Shown piece after piece: positions 22,226 to 29,484 of a stretch of DNA of 64,000 nt. Both the position numbers and the translations under genes were made by a program. Source of the stretch: Kocuria flava (GTDB lineage: Bacteria; Actinomycetota; Actinomycetes; Actinomycetales; Micrococcaceae); the NCBI RefSeq assembly GCF_001482365.1, contig NZ_CP013254.1, positions 3,162,001 to 3,226,000 on the forward strand. Direction: 5' to 3'. The stretch's first letter is position 1. Each line of letters opens with the position of its first letter. The notes under the pieces are model-generated. The model did no database searches. It had not been told where the DNA came from and worked only from the letters and a program-made list of their open reading frames with translations.

Positions 22226-22329
22226 GCCGGGCCGGCACCGCCGTCGTCCCCGGTCTCCCGCGGCGGACCCACCCGGCGCGGGGACCGGCGCACCCGGCGC
22301 CGAGCCGGGCCGGCACCGCCGTCGTCCCC
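22174..22329. repeat. 78-bp tandem duplication of the folA 3' end
   Basis: Two adjacent units of exactly 78 bases (22174-22251 and 22252-22329) differ at only three positions by eye. Each begins ggtctcccgcggcggaccca and ends gccgtcgtcccc. The first unit holds the last codons of folA and its TGA; in the second unit that triplet reads CGA. A duplication of one period with little later change is the simplest reading. Confidence 0.9.
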
Positions 22330-22431
22330 CGGGTCCGCCCCGCCCCTGCCCGGGGAGGGGGCGCGCCGCCGTTCCCCCGGCGGCGGAGCTCGGGTAGCGT
22401 GATGATCCCCACAGCGACCAGGAGGCCGACC

Positions 22432-22824
22432 GTGACCGACCAGCATCCCGCGCCGAGGATCCACGAGGACCCGAGCCTGCGCGTCGTCCGCAACGACGAC
22501 CGCGAGCGCTTCGAGCTGTGGCGGGACGAGCAGTTCATCGGCTTCGAGGCCTTCGAGGAGCACGAGGACGGGACCGTGGAGCTGCGCACCACGATCGTGG
22601 GCGAGCAGTTCGGCCGCCAGGGCTACGCCCGCACGCTCGTGACGATGCTGCTCGAGGACGCCCGGGCGCAGGGCCGGCGCGTGTGCGCCACCTGCCCCTA
22701 CGTGCAGGAGTACCTGCACCGCTTCCCCCAGTACCAGGACCTGCTGGCGCCGTCGTGCGAGCTGCCGCCCGCCCCGGCCGTGCGCGAGAAGCGGCGGCGG
22801 TGGTCCCTCCCTCGCGCCCACTAG
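22432..22824 (+). CDS. Small GNAT-family N-acetyltransferase (YidJ/Gtn10-like)
   Basis: 130 residues, close to the size of the small single-domain acetyltransferases related to yeast GCN5-like protein families (Acetyltransf_CG type). It shows [35 protein letters not shown] for CoA binding and the C-terminal [20 protein letters not shown], a pattern shared with that family (C-P-[FY]-V-x-x-[YF]). The substrate is unknown. The GTG follows AGGAGG. It stands just upstream of the asd promoter. Confidence 0.82.
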   Translation: MTDQHPAPRIHEDPSLRVVRNDDRERFELWRDEQFIGFEAFEEHEDGTVELRTTIVGEQFGRQGYARTLVTMLLEDARAQGRRVCATCPYVQEYLHRFPQYQDLLAPSCELPPAPAVREKRRRWSLPRAH

Positions 22825-22827
22825 ACT
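22822..22827 (+). promoter_or_regulatory. -10 box of a leaderless asd transcript
   Basis: TAGACT ends seven bases before the asd ATG, so transcription would start at or next to the A of the start codon. There is no good Shine-Dalgarno sequence in the gap. The box overlaps the last codons/stop of the preceding GNAT gene. Confidence 0.65.
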
Positions 22828-22834
22828 GGGGGCC

Positions 22835-23983
22835 ATGACTTTTCGCTCGGGTGACCAGGTAGGGTTCGTCGGCTGGCGCGGCATGGTGGGCTCCGTGCTC
22901 GTGCAGCGCATGCAGGAGGAGGGGGACTTCGCGGGCATCGACCCGGTGTTCTTCTCCACCTCCAGCGCCGGGCGCACCGCACCGGACCCGGCCGGGACGG
23001 GCGACCCCGGCGTGCTGCAGGACGCCTACGATCTCGAGGCGCTCTCCCGGCTGCCGGTGGTCGTGACCGCCCAGGGCGGGGACTACACCAAGGACGTGCA
23101 CGCGAAGCTGCGCGCCTCGGGCTGGGACGGGCTGTGGATCGACGCCGCCTCGACCCTGCGGATGTCCGAGGACGCGATCATCGTCCTGGACCCGGTCAAC
23201 CGCGACGTCATCGACCGCGGCCTCGAGCGCGGGGTGAAGGACTTCGTGGGCGGCAACTGCACCGTCTCCTGCCTGCTCATGGGCCTGGGCGGGCTGTTCC
23301 GCAACGACCTCGTGGAGTGGGCGACCTCCATGACCTACCAGGCGGCCTCCGGCGGCGGGGCCCGGCACATGCGCGAGGTGCTCCAGCAGTTCGGGGACCT
23401 GCACGGGGCCGTCGCGGGCGAGCTCGCCGACCCGGCCTCGGCGATCCTCGAGATCGACCGCAAGGTCCTGGCCGCCCAGCGCGGCGACGCCCTGGACACC
23501 ACCATGTTCGGCGCGCCCCTCTCCGGGTCCCTCATCCCCTGGATCGACGCCGACCTCGGCAACGGCCAGTCCCGCGAGGAGTGGAAGGCCGCCGCCGAGA
23601 CCAACAAGATCCTCGGGCGCACCGACCGGTACGCCCAGGACTGGGTGCCCATGGACGGGCTGTGCGTGCGGATCGCCACGATGCGCTCCCACTCCCAGGC
23701 GCTGACGATCAAGCTGCGCGAGGACCTGCCGGTCGAGGAGGTCGAGCGGATCATCGACGCCGACAACGAGTGGGCCACGGTCGTGCCCAACACCAAGGAG
23801 GACACGGTCCGGGAGCTGACCCCCGTGGCGACCTCCGGGACCCTCACCATCCCGGTGGGGCGGATCCGCAAGCTCTCCGTGGGGCCGGGCTACATCAGCG
23901 CCTTCACGATCGGCGACCAGCTGCTGTGGGGCGCGGCCGAGCCGCTGCGCCGGATGCTGCGCATCGCGACCGGGACCCTCTGA
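22835..23983 (+). CDS. asd: Aspartate-semialdehyde dehydrogenase, proteobacterial type
   Basis: Reduces aspartyl phosphate on the way to lysine, diaminopimelate, threonine and methionine. 382 residues. [18 protein letters not shown], the catalytic Cys in [14 protein letters not shown], and the base His in [12 protein letters not shown] place it in the E. coli-like branch rather than the shorter Gram-positive branch. The transcript is probably leaderless. gntR follows after four bases, so the two may be co-transcribed. Confidence 0.95.
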   Translation: MTFRSGDQVGFVGWRGMVGSVLVQRMQEEGDFAGIDPVFFSTSSAGRTAPDPAGTGDPGVLQDAYDLEALSRLPVVVTAQGGDYTKDVHAKLRASGWDGLWIDAASTLRMSEDAIIVLDPVNRDVIDRGLERGVKDFVGGNCTVSCLLMGLGGLFRNDLVEWATSMTYQAASGGGARHMREVLQQFGDLHGAVAGELADPASAILEIDRKVLAAQRGDALDTTMFGAPLSGSLIPWIDADLGNGQSREEWKAAAETNKILGRTDRYAQDWVPMDGLCVRIATMRSHSQALTIKLREDLPVEEVERIIDADNEWATVVPNTKEDTVRELTPVATSGTLTIPVGRIRKLSVGPGYISAFTIGDQLLWGAAEPLRRMLRIATGTL

Positions 23984-24678
23984 GCCCGTGACCGCCGACG
24001 CGGAGGGCATCCCGGCCGGTCTCTCGGTCGACCCCGCGGACCCGGCCCCGCCCTCCGAGCAGCTGCGCCGGGCGGTGCTGCGCGGCCGGGAGGACGGCAC
24101 CCTGCCGGCCGGCACGCGCCTGCCGCCGGTGCGCCGGCTCGCCGAGGTGCTGGGCCTGGCCGCCAACACGGTCGCCAAGGCCTACCGCGAGCTGGAGGCC
24201 GCCGGGGCGATCGAGACCCGCGGGCGCCGGGGCAGCTTCGTGCGCGGCGGGGAACCGGCCGAGGAGCGCGCGGCCCGGGCGGCCCGCCGGTACGCCGAGG
24301 AGGTCCGGGCGCTGGGGCTGGCCCCGGAACGGGCCCTCGCCCTGGTCGCCGCCCAGCTGGGGCGTTCCACGCCTGCCAGCGCCGCCACACCGTGAGCACC
24401 TGCCGCTTGGCCCACAGGTTCAGCCGGTGCGCCCAGTGGAACTCCGTTCCCCACACGCCCAGGCCCAGGAAGATCGCGACCCACCCCGGGCCGGGGGTGA
24501 CGAGCATGATCAGCCCGGCCAGCACGAAGATCCCGCCGAGCACGGTGACGAAGGTCTTGTACGCGGCGAACAGCGCCGGGTGCCCGCGCGACCAGGTGCG
24601 CAGCCGGCCCAGGGCCTGGCGCACCCGGCCCTGGGAGCTCTCGCCCTGGGCGATCTCCTCCTCGATGCCGCCGCTCAC
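23890..24678 (-). CDS. TIGR02611-type actinobacterial membrane protein with abnormal C-terminal extension
   Basis: The N-terminal part (about 105 residues) matches the actinobacterial TIGR02611 family: an amphipathic lead, then [40 protein letters not shown] and [20 protein letters not shown]. The family normally ends shortly after this. Here the frame stays open for about 155 more codons, all antisense to gntR and the end of asd, giving an Arg/Pro/Gly-rich tail typical of a non-coding frame. Either the natural stop has been lost (mutation or a base error near 24350) or the protein really carries this tail. The start ATG is supported by the family; the end is doubtful. Confidence 0.65.
   Translation of the reverse strand: MSGGIEEEIAQGESSQGRVRQALGRLRTWSRGHPALFAAYKTFVTVLGGIFVLAGLIMLVTPGPGWVAIFLGLGVWGTEFHWAHRLNLWAKRQVLTVWRRWQAWNAPAGRRPGRGPVPGPAPAPGPPRRTGGPPGPRAPRPVPRRARSCPGARGSRSPRRPPARGRPWRPCWRPGPAPRRAGAPAAGACRPAGCRPPGRAAPPGAAARRAGPGPRGRPRDRPGCPPRRRSRAQRVPVAMRSIRRSGSAAPHSSWSPIVKALM
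23988..24395 (+). CDS. Small GntR-family regulator (YtrA-like)
   Basis: 135 residues with one winged-helix domain (about 22-90): [40 protein letters not shown] and [20 protein letters not shown] are the standard GntR helices and wing. Only about 45 residues follow, so there is no large effector domain; this matches the YtrA subfamily. The GTG start follows the asd stop closely. Its last 400 bases lie antisense to the open frame of the convergent TIGR02611 gene, which is unusual. Confidence 0.88.
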   Translation: MTADAEGIPAGLSVDPADPAPPSEQLRRAVLRGREDGTLPAGTRLPPVRRLAEVLGLAANTVAKAYRELEAAGAIETRGRRGSFVRGGEPAEERAARAARRYAEEVRALGLAPERALALVAAQLGRSTPASAATP

Positions 24679-24691
24679 GGGGACCGCCGCC

Positions 24692-25807
24692 TCAGACCGC
24701 CGTGCCCACGAGCACCGGCTCGGCCACGAGCTCCACGCCGTAGACGGAGGCGACCCCGTCGCGCACGGTGCGGGCCAGGGCCATGAGGTCCGCCGCGGAG
24801 GCTCCGCCCCGGTTGGTCAGGGCCAGCGTGTGCTTGGTGGACAGGGCCGCCCGCCCCCCGGCGACGTCGGCCCCGTCCAGGCCCAGCCGCTCGTTGCGGG
24901 TGCCCGGCAGCCCGAAGCCCCTGCCGAAGCCGGCGTGGTCGATCAGCCACGCCGCCGAGAGCTTGACGCGGTCCTCGACCGGCCGTCCCCGCGCGTCCAC
25001 GACCGGGAACCGGGGGGCGTCCTGCGGGACCCGGTCGCCGAGGGCGCCGAGGGCCAGGACCGGGTTGGTGAAGAAGGAGCCGGTGCTGTAGGTGTCCCGG
25101 TCGGCGGGGTCCAGCACCATGCCCTTGCCGGCGCGCAGGGCCAGCACGGTCTCGCGCACCTGCCGCAGCGGGGCCCGCTCCCCCGCGGCCACGCCGAGAC
25201 GGCGGGCCAGCTCCGCGTAGCGCACGGGCGCGCTCTCGGCGCCGCGGCCGAGGCGGAAGCGCACCGCGAGGACCACGTGGCGCGGGGAGCCGTCCACGGT
25301 GGTCCGCTTGAGCAGGGAGTCGCGGTAGGAGAAGGCGAGCTCGCCGGGACCGAGCTCGCGCACCCGCCGGTCCTGCCGGTCCCAGACCCGCACGAGCTCG
25401 ATGGTCTGGGCGACCTCCTGGCCGTAGGCCCCCACGTTCTGGACGGGGGTCGCCCCGGTCGTGCCGGGGATGCCGGAGAGCGCCTCGACGCCCACGAGCC
25501 CGTCCCGGACCGCGCGGGCCACGAGCTCGTCCCAGGAGTGGCCGGCCTGCACCTCGAGCAGCACGGAGTCCGCGTCCTCGGCGAGGACCTCGACCCCCCG
25601 GGAGACGACGTGCACGACCGTGCCGGCGAACCCGGCGTCGGCCGCGATGAGGTTCGAGCCGCCGCCCACGAGCAGCACCGCCCGTCCGGCGTCGTCGGCC
25701 GCGGCGACGGCGTCGACGAGGCCCTGCTCGTCCTCGGCGCGCACGTAGTCCTGGGCGGGCCCGCCCACGGCGGCCGTGGTGAGCTCTGCGATGCGGGGGG
25801 CTGTCAT
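24692..25807 (-). CDS. murB: UDP-N-acetylenolpyruvoylglucosamine reductase
   Basis: FAD enzyme that makes UDP-N-acetylmuramate for peptidoglycan. 371 residues. VGGGSNLIAADAGFAGTVV and LSGIPGTTGATPVQNVGAYG are the FAD-binding motifs, and SYRDSLLKR and YSTGSFFTNPVL contain the catalytic Arg and Ser. I used the ATG that fits a leaderless promoter; a reading 17 codons longer would run through that promoter. The TIGR02611 gene lies 13 bases downstream. Confidence 0.96.
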   Translation of the reverse strand: MTAPRIAELTTAAVGGPAQDYVRAEDEQGLVDAVAAADDAGRAVLLVGGGSNLIAADAGFAGTVVHVVSRGVEVLAEDADSVLLEVQAGHSWDELVARAVRDGLVGVEALSGIPGTTGATPVQNVGAYGQEVAQTIELVRVWDRQDRRVRELGPGELAFSYRDSLLKRTTVDGSPRHVVLAVRFRLGRGAESAPVRYAELARRLGVAAGERAPLRQVRETVLALRAGKGMVLDPADRDTYSTGSFFTNPVLALGALGDRVPQDAPRFPVVDARGRPVEDRVKLSAAWLIDHAGFGRGFGLPGTRNERLGLDGADVAGGRAALSTKHTLALTNRGGASAADLMALARTVRDGVASVYGVELVAEPVLVGTAV

Positions 25808-25814
25808 GGGCGCC

Positions 25815-25820
25815 AGTCTA
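25815..25820 (-). promoter_or_regulatory. -10 box of a leaderless murB transcript
   Basis: On the minus strand TAGACT is followed by seven bases and the murB ATG. The geometry is the same as for asd and the DUF6882 gene, and there is no Shine-Dalgarno sequence in the gap. Confidence 0.65.
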
Positions 25821-25868
25821 GCGAGCACCGTGCCCCGGGGGTGCCCGGGCGCGGGCACGCCCGGGGGG

Positions 25869-26351
25869 TCAGGGCAGGCGGACGACGGCCTGGGCCTTGA
25901 CCAGGACCTTCAGCGCCGGCGCGGTCCCCGGGTCGGCGCCCTCGGCGGAGAGGTCGGGGGCGGTGACGGCCAGGTCGACGCGCGCGGTGCGGGTCTCGGT
26001 GTCGAGCGCCCCGATCGTGCCGGTGACGGTGAGGGCCGTGGAGGGCTCGACCTCGGTGCCGAAGCGGTTGGGCACGACGACGGGCTTGGTGAAGCGCGTC
26101 TGGTAGTCGACGACGGCGCCGGGGTCGCCGGCCCAGTCGACGACGAGCTGGACCGCCGCGCCCATGGTGAGCATGCCGTGGGCGATGACGTCGGGCAGGT
26201 CGACCGAGCGGGCGAACGCCTCGTTCCAGTGGATGGGGTTCAGGTCGCCGGAGGCCCCGGCGTAGCGCACCAGGTCGGCGCGGGAGAGCTCGATCCGGCG
26301 CGTGCCGATCTCCTGCCCCTTGGCGAGGTCCTCGAGTGCGGGCACGGTCAC
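25869..26351 (-). CDS. MaoC-like (3R)-hydroxyacyl dehydratase, HadB-like catalytic subunit
   Basis: 160 residues with the hydratase-2 motif YAGASGDLNPIHWNEAFA, which carries the catalytic Asp/His pair, followed by IAHGMLTMGAAVQLV. It is the hot-dog-fold catalytic partner of the HadA-like protein encoded just upstream. The pair resembles the HadAB dehydratase of mycobacterial FAS-II, but the organism's lipid chemistry is unknown, so the substrate is not assigned. The GTG overlaps the upstream stop (GTGA), consistent with an obligate heterodimer. Confidence 0.9.
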   Translation of the reverse strand: MTVPALEDLAKGQEIGTRRIELSRADLVRYAGASGDLNPIHWNEAFARSVDLPDVIAHGMLTMGAAVQLVVDWAGDPGAVVDYQTRFTKPVVVPNRFGTEVEPSTALTVTGTIGALDTETRTARVDLAVTAPDLSAEGADPGTAPALKVLVKAQAVVRLP

Positions 26352-26797
26352 TGCTCCTCTCCGCGCACCAGCAGGGACGAGACGGTCGTGGCGACCCGCT
26401 CCCCCGCGGTGGTGCTGATCTCGGTGCGGGACGTCACCATCGCCCCGGCGCCCATCGCGCGCACCTGGTCCACGTGGACCTCGGCGACGAGCTCGTCGCC
26501 GGCGACGACGGGGCGGTGGTGGGTGAAGCGCTGGTCGGCGTGGACCACGCGCGAGAAGTCGATGCCGGCCTCGGGGTCGGCGACCAGGGCGGCGTCGGCC
26601 CGCTGGGCGACGACGATGGCGAAGGTCGGCGGGGCGACGAGGTCGGCGTGCCCGAGCGCGCGGGCGGCGCCGACGTCGTGGTGGGCCGGGTGGTCGGCGC
26701 GCACGGCACGGGCGAACTCGCGGATCGCCTCCCGTCCCACGCTGTAGGGCTCGGCCGGCGGGTAGCTCCGTCCGACCAGATCGGGGTTCACGGGCAT
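26348..26797 (-). CDS. MaoC-like dehydratase, HadA-like (UPF0336) partner subunit
   Basis: 149 residues of the N-terminal MaoC-like (FAS1-DH / UPF0336) family: MPVNPDLVGRSYPPAEPYSV at the start, then LVAPPTFAIVVAQRAD and VVHADQRFTHHRPVVAGDEL. The hydratase-2 catalytic motif is lacking, as in HadA/HadC subunits that bind substrate chains. The ATG lies behind GAGGAG. It is the first gene of the two-gene unit. Confidence 0.9.
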   Translation of the reverse strand: MPVNPDLVGRSYPPAEPYSVGREAIREFARAVRADHPAHHDVGAARALGHADLVAPPTFAIVVAQRADAALVADPEAGIDFSRVVHADQRFTHHRPVVAGDELVAEVHVDQVRAMGAGAMVTSRTEISTTAGERVATTVSSLLVRGEEQ

Positions 26798-26911
26798 GGC
26801 AGCTCCTCACCGGCGGGACCGCCCGCCGGACGGCGGGCGCCCGCCCAGTCTACGGCCGTGCCGCGGGGACGCCGGGCGCGGTGCCCGGCGCAGATCCGAC
26901 TCGGAACGGGA

Positions 26912-26943
26912 ACAGGCCCGCGACCGGTGGGTCGCGGGCCTGT
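26912..26943. terminator. Terminator hairpin after tRNA-Met
   Basis: A 14-bp stem (acaggcccgcgacc with complement) and four-base loop lie six bases beyond the tRNA-Met 3' end. It also lies downstream of nothing on the plus strand, so it most likely serves the leftward tRNA transcript. Confidence 0.6.
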
Positions 26944-26948
26944 GGCCG

Positions 26949-27022
26949 TAGCGGTGGACGGGCTCGATCCGTCGACCTCACGATTATGAGTCGTGCGCTC
27001 TAACCAGCTGAGCTACACCGCC
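26949..27022 (-). tRNA. tRNA-Met (elongator, anticodon CAT)
   Basis: Minus-strand cloverleaf GGCGGTGTAGCTCAGCTGG, anticodon stem-loop CGACTCATAATCG and T arm ending CACCGCTA. The acceptor has a standard top pair rather than the mismatch of initiator tRNA, so it is the elongator Met (or could be a CAT-anticodon Ile tRNA; identity elements favour Met). Confidence 0.9.
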
Positions 27023-27083
27023 AGGGATGACGAGAACCCGCGGTTCCCGGCCGCAGGGCCGGGCCGCGGGACCTCATCAGGAG

Positions 27084-27155
27084 AGCCCCGACCGGGAATC
27101 GATCCCGGGACCTCCATCTTACCAAGATGGCGCTCTACCACTGAGCTATCGGGGC
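27084..27155 (-). tRNA. tRNA-Thr (anticodon GGT)
   Basis: Minus-strand cloverleaf from GCCCCGATAGCTCAGTGG to the matching TCGGGGC. The anticodon loop TTGGTAA gives GGT, reading ACC/ACT. A TAGAGT -10-like box at 27166-27171 sits just upstream. tRNA-Met follows 61 bases downstream, so both may share a transcript. Confidence 0.95.
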
Positions 27156-27230
27156 AACGACGAAGACTCTACCAGCACGTTTCGGCAAATGAGAAATCGG
27201 CGCCGGTCCGCGCCCGGCCCGCCTCCGGGA

Positions 27231-27263
27231 GCCCTCCGTGGGCCCTCCGTGGGCCCTCCGGGG
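27231..27263. repeat. Three copies of an 11-bp unit
   Basis: The unit gccctccgtgg occurs three times head to tail, the last with one change. It lies in the short gap between tRNA-Thr and the acidic membrane protein gene. Apart from this, the 180-base gap shows nothing clear. Confidence 0.7.
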
Positions 27264-27347
27264 ACGTCCCGGCGCCGCCTCCCCGCGGCACCGGCCGTGG
27301 CCGGCCACCGCCGGGCACGGGGCAGGACGGAGGGCGCGGGGCCGGGC

Positions 27348-27782
27348 TCAGTCGTCCCCGTCGTCGTCCCGGTCCTCGTCCCGGTCGTCGTCCGCGTCGT
27401 CGTCGCCGGCGGGCGGTGCGGGCTGGACGGGGACCGGCACCTGTTCGGGCGCCGGGGCGGGCGGGAGGGCGGGCGGCGCCACGGCGGAGTCGTCGGGGGC
27501 GCCCCCGGCCGCCGGGGCGGGCCCCCCGGTGTCCTGCGCGGGTGCACCGGCGTCCTGCGGACCGGCCGGGGGCGTGGAGGCGCCGGCCTCCGGGTCCGCG
27601 GTGCGGACCGTGCCGGGCTCCGGGGTGCCGGAGGTGCCGGAGGTGCCGGGCTCCGGGGTGCCGGTCACGGACACCCCGTCGCGCACGACCTCGACGCGGT
27701 CGGGCTCCCGGGCGGCGGTCCACAGCAGCACCGCGAGCACCGAGACGAGCAGCAGGCCGAGCACCGGCCACAGGATCTTCAT
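27348..27782 (-). CDS. Small membrane-anchored protein with acidic, Pro-rich outer part
   Basis: 144 residues. An N-terminal membrane anchor (MKILWPVLGLLLVSVLAVLL) is followed by an outer part rich in Pro, Ala, Gly and Thr with short GTPEPGT repeats, ending in a dense Asp/Arg tail (DDDADDDRDEDRDDDGDD). I know no family. The ATG chosen sits seven bases after a -10-like GACGAT and below repeats resembling those of the two-component promoter, so it is probably leaderless and a target of that system. A reading 12 codons longer is possible but would run through these sites. Confidence 0.7.
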   Translation of the reverse strand: MKILWPVLGLLLVSVLAVLLWTAAREPDRVEVVRDGVSVTGTPEPGTSGTSGTPEPGTVRTADPEAGASTPPAGPQDAGAPAQDTGGPAPAAGGAPDDSAVAPPALPPAPAPEQVPVPVQPAPPAGDDDADDDRDEDRDDDGDD

Positions 27783-27789
27783 GGCACCC

Positions 27790-27831
27790 ATCGTCGCCCA
27801 CGGGCTTGAGACCGGCATGAGAACATGAGAA
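27790..27831 (-). promoter_or_regulatory. Promoter and direct-repeat operator of the acidic protein gene
   Basis: On the minus strand TTCTCATG occurs twice in tandem, then TCTCAAG follows with an 11-base period from the second copy. Ten bases further is GACGAT, a plausible -10 (xANNNT), and seven bases after that the ATG. The repeat type, the 11-base period and the ten-base gap match the operators at 35158-35204 and 37591-37622. Confidence 0.55.
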
Positions 27832-27836
27832 CCCTC

Positions 27837-28781
27837 TCAGCGGTCCCCGGGCCGGACCGGGTCGAGGGGCCCGTCCGCGAGCGCGGCGTCGAGCAGCTGC
27901 TGGGCCAGGGGGCGCCAGCGCGGCCGGAACGCGTAGACGCAGGCCAGGCGCAGGCGGGTCGCGGCCGCGTGGACGGCCAGCCGCGCCGGGTCCACCGCCA
28001 GCTCGTCCGCGACGGCGGCCACGGCCGCCCGGCCCACCGCGCGCCGGTCCGGGCCGAGCAGCCCCTGGGCGTGGCGCAGGTCCAGGTGCACGGCCAGGTT
28101 GGCGAGGTCCAGGGCCGGCTCCCCCACCGCGGCGGTGTCGAGGTCCAGGGCCCCGATCCGCTCGCCGTCGAAGAGCAGCTGCTGGTCGTGCAGGTCCCGG
28201 TGCAGGACGGCACGGTCCCGCCGGGGCGCGGGCAGGCCGGTCAGCCGCCGCCCGAGCCGGACGGCCAGGGCGCTCACGGCCCCGGGCGGGGCGTCGAGGA
28301 GCCCGGGGAACGCGTCCAGGTGCGCGGCCCAGCGCGCCAGCGTGCGCGCCTCGTCCTCGGCGGCGTGCTCGGGCAGCAGACCCGGTGCCGGAAGGGCGCG
28401 CGCGAGCCGCGGCCACGCCGCGGCCCAGGCCGCCCAGGCGGCGTCCACCTCGCCGCGGGGACCCTCCGCGCCCAGGGCGTGCAGGCTGCGGCCGGGCAGC
28501 ACGGCGAGCTCCAGGGCGTGCTCCCCGGCGCGCAGCACGCGGGGCACGGCCAGCCCGGCCGCCGCGCCGAGGACGCGCACCCGCTCGGAGAGCTCGGCCG
28601 CCCGCGGCGCCCTGCCGCGGGCGAGGAGCTTGACGTAGCGCTCCGGGGCCGCGACCACGGCGCGGCGGCTCAGCCGGTGGACGACGAGCTCCCCCGTCCG
28701 CGCCGCGGCGGGCAGCCCCGGCAGCCGGAGGTCCCGGGCGAACGGGCTCAGGCGGACGAGCCGGCCCGCGGGCCCGGGCAC
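27837..28781 (-). CDS. APH/choline-kinase-like phosphotransferase
   Basis: 314 residues with a protein-kinase-like small-molecule phosphotransferase fold. An N-lobe lysine is likely in APERYVKLLARG; the catalytic loop is AVLHRDLHDQQLLFDGE and the metal-binding Asp is in IGALDLDTAAVGEPALDLAN. Relatives phosphorylate aminoglycosides, sugars or choline; the position behind glycosyltransferases and an exporter suggests a sugar or glycan substrate here. The GTG start has GGGGGAG just before it, but the upstream frame may belong to the same protein (see 28782-29484): one surplus base in a five-G run at 28787-28791 separates them. Confidence 0.75.
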   Translation of the reverse strand: MPGPAGRLVRLSPFARDLRLPGLPAAARTGELVVHRLSRRAVVAAPERYVKLLARGRAPRAAELSERVRVLGAAAGLAVPRVLRAGEHALELAVLPGRSLHALGAEGPRGEVDAAWAAWAAAWPRLARALPAPGLLPEHAAEDEARTLARWAAHLDAFPGLLDAPPGAVSALAVRLGRRLTGLPAPRRDRAVLHRDLHDQQLLFDGERIGALDLDTAAVGEPALDLANLAVHLDLRHAQGLLGPDRRAVGRAAVAAVADELAVDPARLAVHAAATRLRLACVYAFRPRWRPLAQQLLDAALADGPLDPVRPGDR

Positions 28782-29484
28782 GGACTCCCCCGCCCATCGG
28801 CGCTACGTACCGGGCGGGCGCGCCCGGGTCCCCGCCGGCCCGGGCGGCGAGGTCGCCGTCCCCGTACCAGGGGTAGTGCAGCACGTGCGCGGAGCCCGGT
28901 CCGGCGAGCGGACGGGGCGGGGCCGCGGGGGCGAGCACGGGGATCCCGGCGGCGGCCAGGCGCGCCAGCAGCCGCGGGTCCACCGGGGACGGGCGGGCGG
29001 TGACCTTCGTGACGAGAGCGCCGCCGGGTCCCTCCCGGCGCAGCACGGCGCGGCGGCGGGGGTTGTAGCGCAGCAGGGTGCCCGGCTCCCCGTGCCCGAG
29101 GCCCCGGGCGAGCCGCGGGTCGAGCCGGGCGAGGTGGACCGCGAGCTCGGGGTCGGCCCCGGCGCGGCCCAGGGCCACCCGGTGCCCGGCGGCGCCGGGG
29201 GCCTCCCGGACCAGCACGGCGCCGTCGTCGTCGAGGGCGCGCCGGCCGCGGCCGGCGAACTTCTGGAGCAGGGCCCCCGAGGCGGTCGTCGCGGCCCAGT
29301 GCACGGCCCCGGTGCGGGGGCAGCGCACGCGCACCACCGCCGAGACCCCGGGCTTGTAGCGCAGGGCGCCCGTGACCGGCGGCGCTCCGAGCACGTCGGC
29401 GAACAGCTCCCCGAGGCGCGCCGGGTCGAGCAGGACCGCGAGCCCGGGCAGGGAGGCGGCGGTGGCGGGCAGCCCGGCGCTCAC
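28782..29484 (-). pseudogene. Upstream half of a phosphotransferase-like protein, broken by a frameshift or lacking a stop
   Basis: From a GTG that overlaps the ABC transporter stop (GTGA) about 228 codons look coding: LRYKPGVSAVVRVRCPRTG, LLRYNPRRRAVLRR, VTKVTARPSPVDPRLLARL and HVLHYPWYGDGDL are typical N-lobe segments of large APH-like proteins. The frame then degrades into nonsense antisense-like sequence without meeting a stop for hundreds of codons, while good coding continues one base out of phase in the next gene. Removing one G from the run at 28787-28791 joins both into one protein of about 545 residues. Either a frameshifted gene, a base error, or two genes with an odd end. Confidence 0.6.

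Noticed and set aside
24392..25900. 502-codon rightward frame opposite murB
   Set aside because: Opposite a complete MurB with all motifs; no domain visible.
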